This document shows positions 37,108 through 46,070 of a stretch of 64,000 nt of DNA, in pieces. Every line of letters starts with the position of its first letter. The stretch's first letter is position 1. The position numbers and the translations under genes were made by a program. Source of the stretch: Ramlibacter sp. Leaf400 (GTDB taxonomy: Bacteria; Pseudomonadota; Gammaproteobacteria; Burkholderiales; Burkholderiaceae_C); the NCBI RefSeq assembly GCF_001424545.1, contig NZ_LMQL01000012.1:375185-439184 (forward strand), written 5' to 3'. A model generated the notes under the pieces. It did not search any database, was not told where the DNA came from, and saw only the letters and a program-made list of their open reading frames with translations.

Positions 37108-37332
37108 TCAGGCCGGCCCGGCCGAGGCGGCGGGGACGTGGGCGGCCGCCCGCACGCACTCGCGCAGCACCTGCGCGTCGCCCACCTGGTTGGCCAGCAG
37201 CAGGATGAGCCGGGCATTGAGCAGCTCGGACTGCTCGCGGTCCAGGCCCTGGTGGGCGTCCAGCAGCTGTTCGTAGAAGCCGTCGGCGTCCTGCAGGTTC
37301 AGGTTGGTCTTCATGGAGGTGGGCAGCTTCAT
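37108..37332 (-). CDS. DUF2783 domain small protein
   Basis: A 74-residue protein containing [20 protein letters not shown] and [16 protein letters not shown], which I recognise as the DUF2783 pattern. It is entirely helical, without signal or membrane segments. Its ATG overlaps the stop of the hydroxylase gene by four bases, with a GGAG site inside the hydroxylase end. An ATG at 37314 lacks any Shine-Dalgarno. DUF2783 genes commonly accompany FAD-dependent aromatic hydroxylases in Burkholderiales, so a helper or regulatory role is likely, but none is established. Confidence 0.8.
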   Translation of the reverse strand: MKLPTSMKTNLNLQDADGFYEQLLDAHQGLDREQSELLNARLILLLANQVGDAQVLRECVRAAAHVPAASAGPA

Positions 37333-39053
37333 TGGTCGGCTCCGTGCGCGCCCATGGCGCGGGCCACCGCCTGCACCAGGCCGGCGTCCACGCTCTCGCC
37401 GGTGGCGGCGACGTAACTGTCGGGCCGCACCAGGGCCCAGGCGTGGCCGAACACGTGGCAGGCGCCCTGCAGGTGGCCTTCCGGGTCGCGCACGTGTTCC
37501 AGCGCCCCCGGACGGTCGTTCGGGCCCAGCACCTGCACGCAGCGCAGCGGCGCGGCCTGCACCAGGTCGCGCAGCCGAGCGAGGCCGGCACGGCCGGGAT
37601 CGCCGAACACCAGCAGCAGCAGCCGGCCGTCGGCCCACTGCAGGAGGTCGTTGACCACCCCGCGCGAGCCGTCCGGCCAGAGGAAGGACACGTTCTGGAC
37701 CGACTGCCCGCCGCCCTTCTCGCACACGCTGGAGCGGGTGTAGGGGTTGGCGATGGCCATGCGGCCGGTGTTCACCAGCTGGCGGGCGAAGGGGTACTGG
37801 CGCGCCAGGCCCACCGCTGCGGTGCGGAACACCTTCTCGATGCCGTCGGCCGGCCTCAGGAAGCGCGCCGTGCGGTTGGTGACCAGCACGTTCTGCTGCG
37901 CCGCCTCGTGGCGCTCCTCGTGGAAGCTGTCCAGCAGGGACGCCGGCGCCCGGCCCTGGAGCACCGCGGCCAGCTTCCAGGCCAGGTTGTCGGCATCGGC
38001 CACGCCGGTGTTGCCGCCGCGCGCGCCGAAGGGGCTCACCACCTTGGCGGCGTCGCCCATGAAGAACAGCCGGCCGTGGCGCATCGCGTCGATGCATTCG
38101 CTGCGGTAGGCGTAGGGGCCGACCCAGACGATCTCGACCTCGCAGTCCTTGCCGAACTGGCGGCGCAGCCGCTCGCGCACCACCTCCTCGCGGCTGACCT
38201 CCTCGGGGTCGGCGTTGGGGGCCATCTGGTAGTCGATGCGCCAGACCTCGTCGCCCATCAGGTGCTGCCAGACGGCGCGGTTCTCGTTGAAGGGCGCCTC
38301 GATCCAGGTGTGGCGCTCCACCGGCGGGTGCTTGGAGAAGCGCACGTCGGCGATGCACCAGCGATCGTCGCCCTTGCGCGCCGTCACGCTCGCGCCGGCC
38401 CACTGGCGGAAGGGGCTGCGCGAGCCGGTGGCGTCGATCACGTGCTCGGCCCGCAGCTTGTAGTCGCCGGCCGGGGTGCTGACCGAGAGCGTGGCGCCGG
38501 CCGCGTCCTGCTCGAAGCCGGTCACGCGGTTCTGCCAGCGCAGCTCCACGCCGCCCAGCTCGCGGATGCGTTCGACCAGGTAGCCCTCGATGTAGAACTG
38601 CTGGATGTTGATGAAGGGCGGCTGGGTCGAGAGGTTGTAGGCGCTCTGCTGGCGCAGGTCGAACGAGTACACCTCGTCGTGGCCGGCGAAGGTGCGGCCC
38701 ACGCTCCACTGGATGCCCTTGCGGGCGATGCGCTCGTAGATGCCCAGGCGGTGGAAGATCTCCAGCGACTTCTGCGTGTAGCAGATGCCGCGCGAGGAGG
38801 CGCCCTTGACGCCCACCGTGTTGTCCTCGTCCAGCAGCACGGCCTGCACGCCGTAGCGGGCGAGCGCGCAGGCCAGGGTCAGGCCCGCCAGGCCGCCGCC
38901 GACGATGGCGATGCGGTGTTCGCCCGGGCGGCCGTCCTTCAGCTCGGCCGGTGTCTCGAACGGGTATTCCGGCAACTGGTAGCCGGTGCCCTGGGTGAAT
39001 TCGTAGCCGTTGCTGAACGACGTGTCGGCGTAGCCGGTGCGCAACTCGTCCAT
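37329..39053 (-). CDS. FAD-dependent aromatic hydroxylase (MhpA / PHBH-like flavoprotein monooxygenase)
   Basis: A 574-residue group A flavin monooxygenase. The dinucleotide fold is [18 protein letters not shown] near residues 48-66. The DG-type region is followed by the second FAD motif [19 protein letters not shown] near 355, with the helix [17 protein letters not shown]-terminal thioredoxin-like domain typical of phenol hydroxylase-type enzymes runs from about 450. It should hydroxylate a phenolic or aromatic acid using NAD(P)H and O2. A dioxygenase-like gene lies four bases upstream and a DUF2783 gene overlaps its end, so the three form one operon. The precise substrate is unknown. Confidence 0.88.
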   Translation of the reverse strand: MDELRTGYADTSFSNGYEFTQGTGYQLPEYPFETPAELKDGRPGEHRIAIVGGGLAGLTLACALARYGVQAVLLDEDNTVGVKGASSRGICYTQKSLEIFHRLGIYERIARKGIQWSVGRTFAGHDEVYSFDLRQQSAYNLSTQPPFINIQQFYIEGYLVERIRELGGVELRWQNRVTGFEQDAAGATLSVSTPAGDYKLRAEHVIDATGSRSPFRQWAGASVTARKGDDRWCIADVRFSKHPPVERHTWIEAPFNENRAVWQHLMGDEVWRIDYQMAPNADPEEVSREEVVRERLRRQFGKDCEVEIVWVGPYAYRSECIDAMRHGRLFFMGDAAKVVSPFGARGGNTGVADADNLAWKLAAVLQGRAPASLLDSFHEERHEAAQQNVLVTNRTARFLRPADGIEKVFRTAAVGLARQYPFARQLVNTGRMAIANPYTRSSVCEKGGGQSVQNVSFLWPDGSRGVVNDLLQWADGRLLLLVFGDPGRAGLARLRDLVQAAPLRCVQVLGPNDRPGALEHVRDPEGHLQGACHVFGHAWALVRPDSYVAATGESVDAGLVQAVARAMGAHGADQ

Positions 39054-39057
39054 GCGG

Positions 39058-39678
39058 TCAGGTCCTGGTGGCCACTTCGGGCCGGTCGTTCTGCTGCGGC
39101 TTGAGCGGCTGCGCCGCCTTGCCCTCGGCACGCTCCCGGCGCCACTGGTCCTTGCGGGCGGTCCACTCGGCCAGGCGGGCGTGGGCCGTCTTGCTCTCCT
39201 GCAGCATCTGGAACTCATCGGCCAGCTGCGCCGTGAGCTCCAGCCGCACGCCGTTGGGGTCGAAGAAGTAGATGCTGTGGAAGATGTGGTGGTCCGTGAT
39301 GCCCAGCACCTCCACGCCGTGGGCCTCCAGCCGGGCCTTCATGTCCTCGAGCGCCTGCATGGAGTCCACCCGGAAGGAGATGTGGTTGACCCACTTGGGC
39401 GTGTTGGGCGAGGGCTCGCAGGCCTGGTCGTCGCCCAGGTCGAAGAAGGCGATGAACGAGCCGTCCTGCAGGCGGAAGAAGAAGTGGGTGTACGGGCAGT
39501 ACTCGCCCGTGCTGGGCACGTGGTCGCTCTGGATGATGTGGTAGAGCGGCAGGCCCAGGATGTCCTCATAGAAATGCCGGGTCTCCTCCGCGTCGCGGGC
39601 CCGGTAGGCGTAATGGTGGAGCTGCTGGATCGGCGCGGGCGCGGGCAGCGCCCCCGCGGTCTTCAGAACGGCGGCCAT
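39058..39678 (-). CDS. VOC-superfamily (extradiol dioxygenase / glyoxalase-like) protein
   Basis: A 206-residue protein with two betaalphabetabetabeta modules. Possible metal ligands are His21/22 in QQLHHYAYRA, a histidine in WVNHISFRV and the glutamate in GVRLELTAQ. That 2-His-1-carboxylate set matches Fe(II) extradiol dioxygenases. The C-terminal ~55 residues are charged and helical. The start at 39678 (M-A-A-V-L) follows AGGAGA. An ATG 15 bp upstream lacks such a site. With the downstream FAD hydroxylase it would open the ring of the hydroxylated product, though glyoxalase-like or thiol-transferase functions are not excluded. Confidence 0.8.
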   Translation of the reverse strand: MAAVLKTAGALPAPAPIQQLHHYAYRARDAEETRHFYEDILGLPLYHIIQSDHVPSTGEYCPYTHFFFRLQDGSFIAFFDLGDDQACEPSPNTPKWVNHISFRVDSMQALEDMKARLEAHGVEVLGITDHHIFHSIYFFDPNGVRLELTAQLADEFQMLQESKTAHARLAEWTARKDQWRRERAEGKAAQPLKPQQNDRPEVATRT

Positions 39679-39702
39679 CGGTCTCTCCTGCATTCAACTA
39701 TG

Positions 39703-39728
39703 CGTAATGCATTTACTATACCGTAATG
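39703..39728. promoter_or_regulatory. Direct repeat CGTAATG x2 in the promoter of the aromatic-oxidation operon
   Basis: Two copies at 39703-39709 and 39722-39728, 19 bp apart, in an AT-rich patch 25-50 bp upstream of the VOC gene start. On the minus strand a TATAGT -10-like hexamer lies between them. They are likely operator sites for an unlinked regulator. Confidence 0.4.
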
Positions 39729-39898
39729 ATTTCCGGCGACGGAAGCCCATCGGGCCGCACCAGACCTGGTTGCTATCGGCGCATTAGGCAGGCTCTATGA
39801 CCCTGATTCGGGTGCCGGCGCTACATTGCGTTGGTCCTTCCGGGCGTGCCCGTCCAGGACGCCCGTCCCATCGATCCACCCCCCAAAAGGAGACTCCC

Positions 39899-40321
39899 AT
39901 GGCAGCACTCAAAGGCTCCAAGACGGAAGAGAACCTGAAGGCCGCCTTCGCCGGCGAATCGCAGGCCAACCGCCGTTACCTGTACTTCGCGAACAAGGCC
40001 GACGTGGAGGGCCAGAACGACGTGGCGGCCCTGTTCCGCTCGACCGCGGAAGGCGAGACCGGCCATGCCCACGGCCACCTCGAATGGCTGGAGCAGTGCG
40101 GCGACCCCGCCACCGGCCTGCCGATCGGCGCCACGCGCGACAACCTGAAGGCCGCCGTGGCCGGCGAGACCCACGAGTACACCGACATGTACCCGGGCAT
40201 GGCCAAGACCGCGCGCGAGGAAGGTTTCGACGAGGTCGCCGACTGGTTCGAGACGCTGGCCAAGGCCGAACGCTCGCACGCCAATCGCTATACCAGGGCG
40301 CTGAACGAGCTGGTCGATTGA
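39899..40321 (+). CDS. Rubrerythrin-family di-iron protein (no rubredoxin domain)
   Basis: A 140-residue ferritin-like four-helix protein. Iron ligands are visible in [18 protein letters not shown], the E-T-G-H-A-H-G-H segment, [12 protein letters not shown] and [10 protein letters not shown]. Typical rubrerythrins have an extra C-terminal rubredoxin domain, which is absent here. It probably reduces peroxide or scavenges oxygen in the cytosol. The ATG follows AAAAGGAGA. The next gene is an Fe-S oxidoreductase 131 bp away across a repeat array, then DUF3501. That trio recurs in proteobacteria and suggests the oxidoreductase donates electrons to this protein (inference). Confidence 0.93.
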   Translation: MAALKGSKTEENLKAAFAGESQANRRYLYFANKADVEGQNDVAALFRSTAEGETGHAHGHLEWLEQCGDPATGLPIGATRDNLKAAVAGETHEYTDMYPGMAKTAREEGFDEVADWFETLAKAERSHANRYTRALNELVD

Positions 40322-40349
40322 GCGCGCGCGGCCGAATGGCCGCTTCGCT

Positions 40350-40437
40350 CTAGGGGCTAGGGACTGGGGGCTAGGGACTAGGGAACAGCCGGTCCGCCTT
40401 CTCCCCTAGCCCCTAGCCCCTAGCCCCTAGCCCCTAG
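40350..40437. repeat. Inverted array of CTAG-bearing heptamers (5 + 5)
   Basis: The left arm has five degenerate heptamers (CTAGGGG, CTAGGGA, CTGGGGG, CTAGGGA, CTAGGGA; 40350-40384). After an 18-nt loop, the right arm has five perfect CCCCTAG copies (40403-40437). The arms can pair into one long hairpin. Nine CTAG tetramers occur in 88 bp. G runs on each strand could also form a quadruplex. Confidence 0.9.
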
Positions 40438-40452
40438 CCCCTCCCCCCAGCC

Positions 40453-41799
40453 ATGCCCCCACGCGAAGGCAGCCTCGAAGCCCCCACCCGGCATCCGATC
40501 GACTGGCGCAACCCCGAGTTCTACGACGAGCCGGTCGCGTTCAAGGAGCTGGAGCGCATCTTCGACATCTGCCACGGCTGCCGCCGCTGCGTGAGCCTGT
40601 GCGGCGCCTTCCCGACGCTGTTCGACCTGGTGGACGAGGGCAAGACCGGCGAGGTCGACGGCGTGGACAAGCAGGACTACTGGAAGGTCGTCGACCAGTG
40701 CTACCTGTGCGACCTGTGCTACATGACCAAGTGTCCCTACGTGCCCCCGCACGAGTGGAACGTGGACTTCCCGCACACCATGCTGCGCGCCAAGGCCATC
40801 AAGTACCGCAAGGGCCTGCCCGCGGGCGAGAGGTTCCTCGCGTCGACGGACACGCACGGCAAGTTCGCGGGCATCCCGGTCGTGGTGCAGGTGGCCAATG
40901 CGGTGAACCACACCAAGCCGGCCCGCGCCGCGATGGAGAAGGTGATCGGCGTCGACAAGGACGCCTGGCTGCCCGACCTGGCCACCCGCAAGTTCCGCTC
41001 GGGCGCGCCCAAGTCCAAGCCCTTCCCGGTGCAGGACGGCGCCAAGTCGCCGGGCAAGGTGGCGGTCTACGCCACCTGCTACATCAATTACAACGAGCCC
41101 GGCATCGGGCACGACCTGCTCACGGTGCTGGCGCACAACCAGGTGCCCTACGAGCTGGTCCAGAAGGAAAAGTGCTGCGGCATGCCCAAGCTCGAGCTGG
41201 GCGACCTGGAAGGCGTCGACAAGCTCAAGCAGGTCAACATCCCGGTGCTGGCCCGCTATGCGCGCGAGGGCTACGCCATCCTGTCGGCGGTGCCCAGCTG
41301 CACGCTGATGTACAAGCAGGAGCTGCCCCTCATGTACCCGGACGACGCCGACGTGCAGGCCGTCAAGGAGGCGATGTGGGACCCGTTCGAGTACCTCTCC
41401 GCGCGCCGGCGCGACGGGCTGCTGCGCACCGACTTCAGCCAGCCGCTGGGCAAGGTGAGCTACCACACGCCCTGCCACGGCCGCGTGCAGAACATCGGCA
41501 AGCGCACGGAGGAAGTGCTCAAGCTGGTGCCGGGCACCCAGGTGTCGACCCACGAGCGCTGCTCGGGCCACGCCGGCACCTACGGCGTGAAGAAGGGCTA
41601 CCACCAGATGGCGATGAAGATCGGCAAGCCGCTCTTCCGCAGGATGTCGGAACACCCCGCCGGCGGCGCGCCCGACTACATCAGCTCCGACTGCCCGCTG
41701 GGCGGCCACCACATCGCCCAGGGCTTCGAGGTCAACCAGCTCGGCACGCCCACGCTGGCGCATCCGCTCAGCCTGGTGCGCAAGGCCTACGGCCTCTGA
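40453..41799 (+). CDS. Heterodisulfide reductase-related Fe-S oxidoreductase (two 4Fe-4S, two CCG domains)
   Basis: A 448-residue soluble protein. Two [4Fe-4S] motifs near residues 40 and 83 (CHGCRRCVSLC and CYLCDLCYMTKCPY) are followed by two CCG-type cysteine domains: ATCYINY with KCCGMPKLELG, and YHTPCHGRVQNIG with RCSGHAGTYG. It resembles GlpC/HdrD electron-transfer subunits, but no flavoprotein partner lies beside it. It probably carries electrons between a donor and rubrerythrin. The first ATG has no Shine-Dalgarno. The sequence just before it is C-rich repeat, so translation may depend on the adjoining structure. DUF3501 follows 16 bp later. Confidence 0.88.
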   Translation: MPPREGSLEAPTRHPIDWRNPEFYDEPVAFKELERIFDICHGCRRCVSLCGAFPTLFDLVDEGKTGEVDGVDKQDYWKVVDQCYLCDLCYMTKCPYVPPHEWNVDFPHTMLRAKAIKYRKGLPAGERFLASTDTHGKFAGIPVVVQVANAVNHTKPARAAMEKVIGVDKDAWLPDLATRKFRSGAPKSKPFPVQDGAKSPGKVAVYATCYINYNEPGIGHDLLTVLAHNQVPYELVQKEKCCGMPKLELGDLEGVDKLKQVNIPVLARYAREGYAILSAVPSCTLMYKQELPLMYPDDADVQAVKEAMWDPFEYLSARRRDGLLRTDFSQPLGKVSYHTPCHGRVQNIGKRTEEVLKLVPGTQVSTHERCSGHAGTYGVKKGYHQMAMKIGKPLFRRMSEHPAGGAPDYISSDCPLGGHHIAQGFEVNQLGTPTLAHPLSLVRKAYGL

Positions 41800-41815
41800 G
41801 GAGCACGTTCACGCC

Positions 41816-42406
41816 ATGCAACTGACCGGCCGGATCACCCGCGACAGCCTCATGACGCTGGAGGCGTACGCCCGGTGGCGCAAGGCGCACAAGGCGGACG
41901 TCATCGCCCACCGCAAGCTGCGCACCGTGCACCTGGGCGAGCACATCACGCTGCAGTTCGAGAGCGAGACCACCATCCGCTACCAGATCCAGGAGATGCT
42001 GCGCCTGGAGCGCATCTTCGAGGACGAGGGCATAGCCCAGGAGATCGAGGCCTATGCGCCGCTGGTGCCGGACGGCAGCAACTGGAAGGGCACGATGCTG
42101 ATCGAGTACCCCGACATCAACGAGCGCAAGCGCGAGCTGGCCCGGCTGATCGGCGTCGAGGACCGGATGTTCGTGGAGGTCGAAGGGCAGGAGCGCGTCT
42201 ACGCCATCGCCGACGAGGACCTGGACCGCGAGAACGACGAGAAGACCTCGGCCGTCCACTTCGTGCGCTTCGAGTTCAAGCCAGCGGCGGTCCAGGCCAT
42301 CAAGGCCGGCGCGGCCGTCAAGCTGGGGTGCGACCACCGCAACTACCCGGCGCACGTCGCGATCCCCGCCGAGACGCTGGCCTCGCTGGCCGGCGACCTG
42401 CGCTAG
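41816..42406 (+). CDS. DUF3501 family protein
   Basis: A 196-residue cytosolic protein starting M-Q-L-T-G-R-I-T-R-D-S-L. Conserved-looking segments are HLGEHITLQFESETTIRYQI, QEMLRLERIFED and VHFVRFEFKP. It has no signal, membrane segment or recognised catalytic motif. It is co-directional with the Fe-S oxidoreductase, 16 bp away, with a GAGGAGC site. The rubrerythrin/Fe-S/DUF3501 order is conserved enough that a shared role in peroxide or oxygen defence is reasonable, but the function is unknown. Its stop is one base from the convergent ugpQ stop. Confidence 0.85.
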   Translation: MQLTGRITRDSLMTLEAYARWRKAHKADVIAHRKLRTVHLGEHITLQFESETTIRYQIQEMLRLERIFEDEGIAQEIEAYAPLVPDGSNWKGTMLIEYPDINERKRELARLIGVEDRMFVEVEGQERVYAIADEDLDRENDEKTSAVHFVRFEFKPAAVQAIKAGAAVKLGCDHRNYPAHVAIPAETLASLAGDLR

Positions 42407-42407
42407 T

Positions 42408-43147
42408 TCAGGTCGGGGAGAACAGGTCCACGCGGTCGGTGATGACCGCGTCGGTGCCCAGCTGCAGCAGCCGCTGCGCCGCCCACTCGTCGTTGACCGT
42501 GTAGCTCAGGCAGCGCATGCCGGCGGCCTTGACCTGCGCGACGGTCTGCGCGTCCCACAGCGCATGGTTGCAGACGATGGCCACGCAATCGAGCCGGCGG
42601 GCGATGTCGAACCAGCCCGACCACAGCGTGTCGAGCAGCAGCCCGCGCGGCAGGCCGGGCGCGGCCTGCAGGGCGCCTTGCAGCGACTCGGGGCGGAACG
42701 ACGTGAGCAGGGGCGGCACCTCGGCGCCGGCCCACAGGCGGGCGGCCTCCTGCGCCACCACTTCGCCGGTGCGCTGCTCCAGGCCGGGCGTGGGCTTGAT
42801 CTCGATGTTGAGGAAATAACCGCTGGCCAGGCAGAAGCGGGCCAGGTTCTCCAGCGTGGGCAGCGGCTCGCCGGCGTAGGCCCGCGAATGCCAGCCGCCG
42901 GCGTCGAGCCGGGAGAGTTCGCTCCAGGGCCTGTCGCCGCCGACGCCCTGGGCGTTGGTGGTGCGGTCCAGCGTCGCGTCGTGCATCAGGAAGACCACGC
43001 CGTCGGCCGACAGCTTGGCGTCGCACTCGAACATGCGATAGCCGTGCTGCGCACCCAGGCGGAAGGCCGCCAGCGTGTTCTCTGGCGCCAGCTTGCCGGC
43101 GCCGCGGTGGGCCACCCACCGCGGGTAGGGCCACGCCGCCTTGGCGT

Positions 43148-43151
<4 letters not shown>
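42408..43151 (-). CDS. ugpQ: Glycerophosphodiester phosphodiesterase
   Basis: A 247-residue TIM-barrel phosphodiesterase. The catalytic signature [19 protein letters not shown] opens the protein, followed by [20 protein letters not shown] with the paired metal and acid/base residues, and [10 protein letters not shown]. It hydrolyses glycerophosphodiesters to glycerol-3-phosphate and an alcohol in the cytosol. Its ATG overlaps the ugpC stop by four bases, making it the last gene of ugpBAECQ, as in E. coli. The start matches the family N-terminus, and no signal peptide is present. Confidence 0.95.
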
Positions 43152-44158
<1,007 letters not shown>

Positions 44159-44161
44159 GTC

Positions 44162-45016
44162 TTATTTCTCTGTGTCGACCAGGCCCTTGACGAACCATTT
44201 CTGCATCAGGATGACGACCACCGCCGGCGGCAGCATCGCCAGGATGGCCGTGGCCATGACCACGTTCCACTCGATGTAGACCTCGCCGAAGATCAGGCGC
44301 TTGATGCCCATCACGATCGGGTACATGCGCTCGTCGGTGGTCACGAGCAACGGCCACAGGTACTGGTTCCAGCCGTAGATGAACTGGATGACGAACAGCG
44401 CCGCCATCGAGGTCTTGGACAGCGGCAGCAGCACGTCCTTGAAGAAGCGCATCGGGCCGGCGCCGTCGATGCGGGCGGCCTCCACCAGTTCGTCGGGCAC
44501 GGTGAGGAAGAACTGCCGGAACAGGAAGGTGGCGGTGGCCGAGGCGATCAGCGGCACCGTCAGGCCGGCCATGGAGTTGAGCATCCGCAGGTCGGAGATC
44601 ACCTCGTAGGTCGGCCCGATGCGCACCTCCACCGGCAGCATCAGCGTCACGAACACCATCCAGAACACGAGGTTCTTGGCCGGGAAGCGGAAGTAGACGA
44701 TGGCGAAGGCCGACAGGATGGAGATCGCGATCTTGCCGATGGCGATGATCAGCGCGCTGGCCAGGCTGATGCCCATCATCGGCAAGGCCGGGGCGACGGT
44801 GGCGCCGGCTTCCGTCTTGCCGCCCAGGAGGGCGAAGCGGTAGCTCTCGATGAAGTTGCTGCCGGGCAGCAGCGAGATCGGGTTGCTGGAGTTGATCTGC
44901 TGCGCGGTCTGCGTCGAGCCTATGAAGGTCACGTAGATCGGGAAGAAGACCACCAGCACCCCGAGGATCAGGATCAGGTGGGAGAAGAAGTCGAGGATGG
45001 GATTGCGCTGGACCAT
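44162..45016 (-). CDS. ugpE: sn-glycerol-3-phosphate ABC importer permease UgpE
   Basis: A 284-residue MalG-type permease with six membrane segments. The coupling motif E-A-A-R-I-D-G-A-G-P occurs in VPDELVEAARIDGAGPMRFF. The first segment is LILILGVLVVFFPIYVTFI, followed by a periplasmic loop rich in Asn/Ser. It forms the channel with UgpA. The start at 45016 is one base from the ugpA stop codon region, so translation is coupled. Confidence 0.95.
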   Translation of the reverse strand: MVQRNPILDFFSHLILILGVLVVFFPIYVTFIGSTQTAQQINSSNPISLLPGSNFIESYRFALLGGKTEAGATVAPALPMMGISLASALIIAIGKIAISILSAFAIVYFRFPAKNLVFWMVFVTLMLPVEVRIGPTYEVISDLRMLNSMAGLTVPLIASATATFLFRQFFLTVPDELVEAARIDGAGPMRFFKDVLLPLSKTSMAALFVIQFIYGWNQYLWPLLVTTDERMYPIVMGIKRLIFGEVYIEWNVVMATAILAMLPPAVVVILMQKWFVKGLVDTEK

Positions 45017-45017
45017 G

Positions 45018-45899
45018 TCAGTAATGCACCTTCTTCTCGACGAAGCGGAACTGGACGACCGTCAGCGCCACCACGATCACCATCAGCACCACGGACTGCG
45101 CCGCGGAACCGTTGATGTCCATCGCCTTGAAGCCGTCGTAGTAGACCTTGTAGACCAGGATCGAGGTGTCCTTGCCCGGGCCGCCGTTGGTGGCTGCGTC
45201 CACGATCGCGAAGGTCTCGAAGAAGGCGTAGACGACGTTGATCACCAGCAGGAAGAAGGTGGTGGGCGACAGCAGCGGGAAGACGATGCTCCAGAAGCGC
45301 CGCCACGGCGACGCGCCGTCGATGGTGGCCGCCTCGATCAGCGACTGCGGGATCGACTGCAGGCCGGCCAGGAAGAACAGGAAGTTGTAGGAGATGTGCT
45401 TCCAGATCGCCGCCATGACGATCAGCGCCATCGCGTGGTTGCCGTTGAGCACGTGGTTCCACTCGAAACCCATCTGGATCAGCGCATAGCGCACCGTGCC
45501 GTACGGCGAGGCGAACATCATCAGCCACAGCACGCCGGCCACGACCGGCGCGACGGCATAGGGCCAGATCAGCAGCGTCTTGTAGATGCCCGCGGCGCGG
45601 ACCACCCGGTTGGCCATCACCGCCAGCAGCAGCGAGACCGCCAGGCCGCCCACGGCCACCAGCACCGAGAAGATGGCCGTGATGCGGAAGGAGTCGAGGT
45701 AGCCCGGGTCGTCGAACAGGCGCTGGAAGTTCTCCAGGCCCACGAACTCGGAGGTGGCGCCGAAGGCGTCCTCCTGCAGCACGCTCTGGTAGAGGGCCTG
45801 CCCGGCCGGCCAGAAGAAGAACACCAGGATGATGGCCATCTGCGGCGCGATCAGCACCCAGGGCAGCCACGACGACTTGAAAAGGACCCTCTTCTCCAT
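45018..45899 (-). CDS. ugpA: sn-glycerol-3-phosphate ABC importer permease UgpA
   Basis: A 293-residue MalF-type permease with six membrane helices and the coupling motif E-A-A-T-I-D-G-A-S-P-W-R in QSLIEAATIDGASPWRRF. It begins M-E-K-R-V-L-F-K-S-S-W-L-P-W. With UgpE it forms the inner-membrane pathway. A 171-bp gap containing REP-like hairpins separates it from ugpB, unlike the tight spacing of the rest of the operon. Confidence 0.95.
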   Translation of the reverse strand: MEKRVLFKSSWLPWVLIAPQMAIILVFFFWPAGQALYQSVLQEDAFGATSEFVGLENFQRLFDDPGYLDSFRITAIFSVLVAVGGLAVSLLLAVMANRVVRAAGIYKTLLIWPYAVAPVVAGVLWLMMFASPYGTVRYALIQMGFEWNHVLNGNHAMALIVMAAIWKHISYNFLFFLAGLQSIPQSLIEAATIDGASPWRRFWSIVFPLLSPTTFFLLVINVVYAFFETFAIVDAATNGGPGKDTSILVYKVYYDGFKAMDINGSAAQSVVLMVIVVALTVVQFRFVEKKVHY

Positions 45900-45965
45900 G
45901 CTCGGTATTGTCCTCGAACTGTTGAGATGCCACTCGTCCCGCGGGCGGGGCCCCGATCCCCCGTC

Positions 45966-46063
45966 ATTCCCGCGAAGCCGGGAATCCAGGGCTTGCCGGA
46001 TGAAAGAGAAAGCCCCGCGGTGCGGGGCTTCGTGAAGTGCTGGGTCCCCGCCTGCGCGGGGAC
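45966..46063. repeat. Dispersed hairpin (REP-like) repeat, copy 3, with terminator-like stem inside the ugp operon
   Basis: Three perfect stems occur in series: ATTCCCG/CGGGAAT (45966-45985), AGCCCCGC/GCGGGGCT (46011-46029, loop GGT) and GTCCCCGC/GCGGGGAC (46044-46063, loop CTGC). On the minus strand the middle stem is followed by TTCTCTTTC, so it could terminate or stabilise ugpB mRNA. It belongs to the same repeat family as 2256-2302 and 7815-7886. Confidence 0.75.
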
Positions 46064-46070
46064 GCCGGCA

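Noticed and set aside
34184..37276. A 1,030-codon plus-strand open frame opposite valS
   Set aside because: It is antisense to a complete ValRS with all catalytic motifs, so it is a shadow.
40350..40437. Heptamer array considered as telomere-like DNA or CRISPR
   Set aside because: Only five units occur per arm, on opposite strands, without spacers and within a chromosome operon. Kept as an inverted repeat instead.
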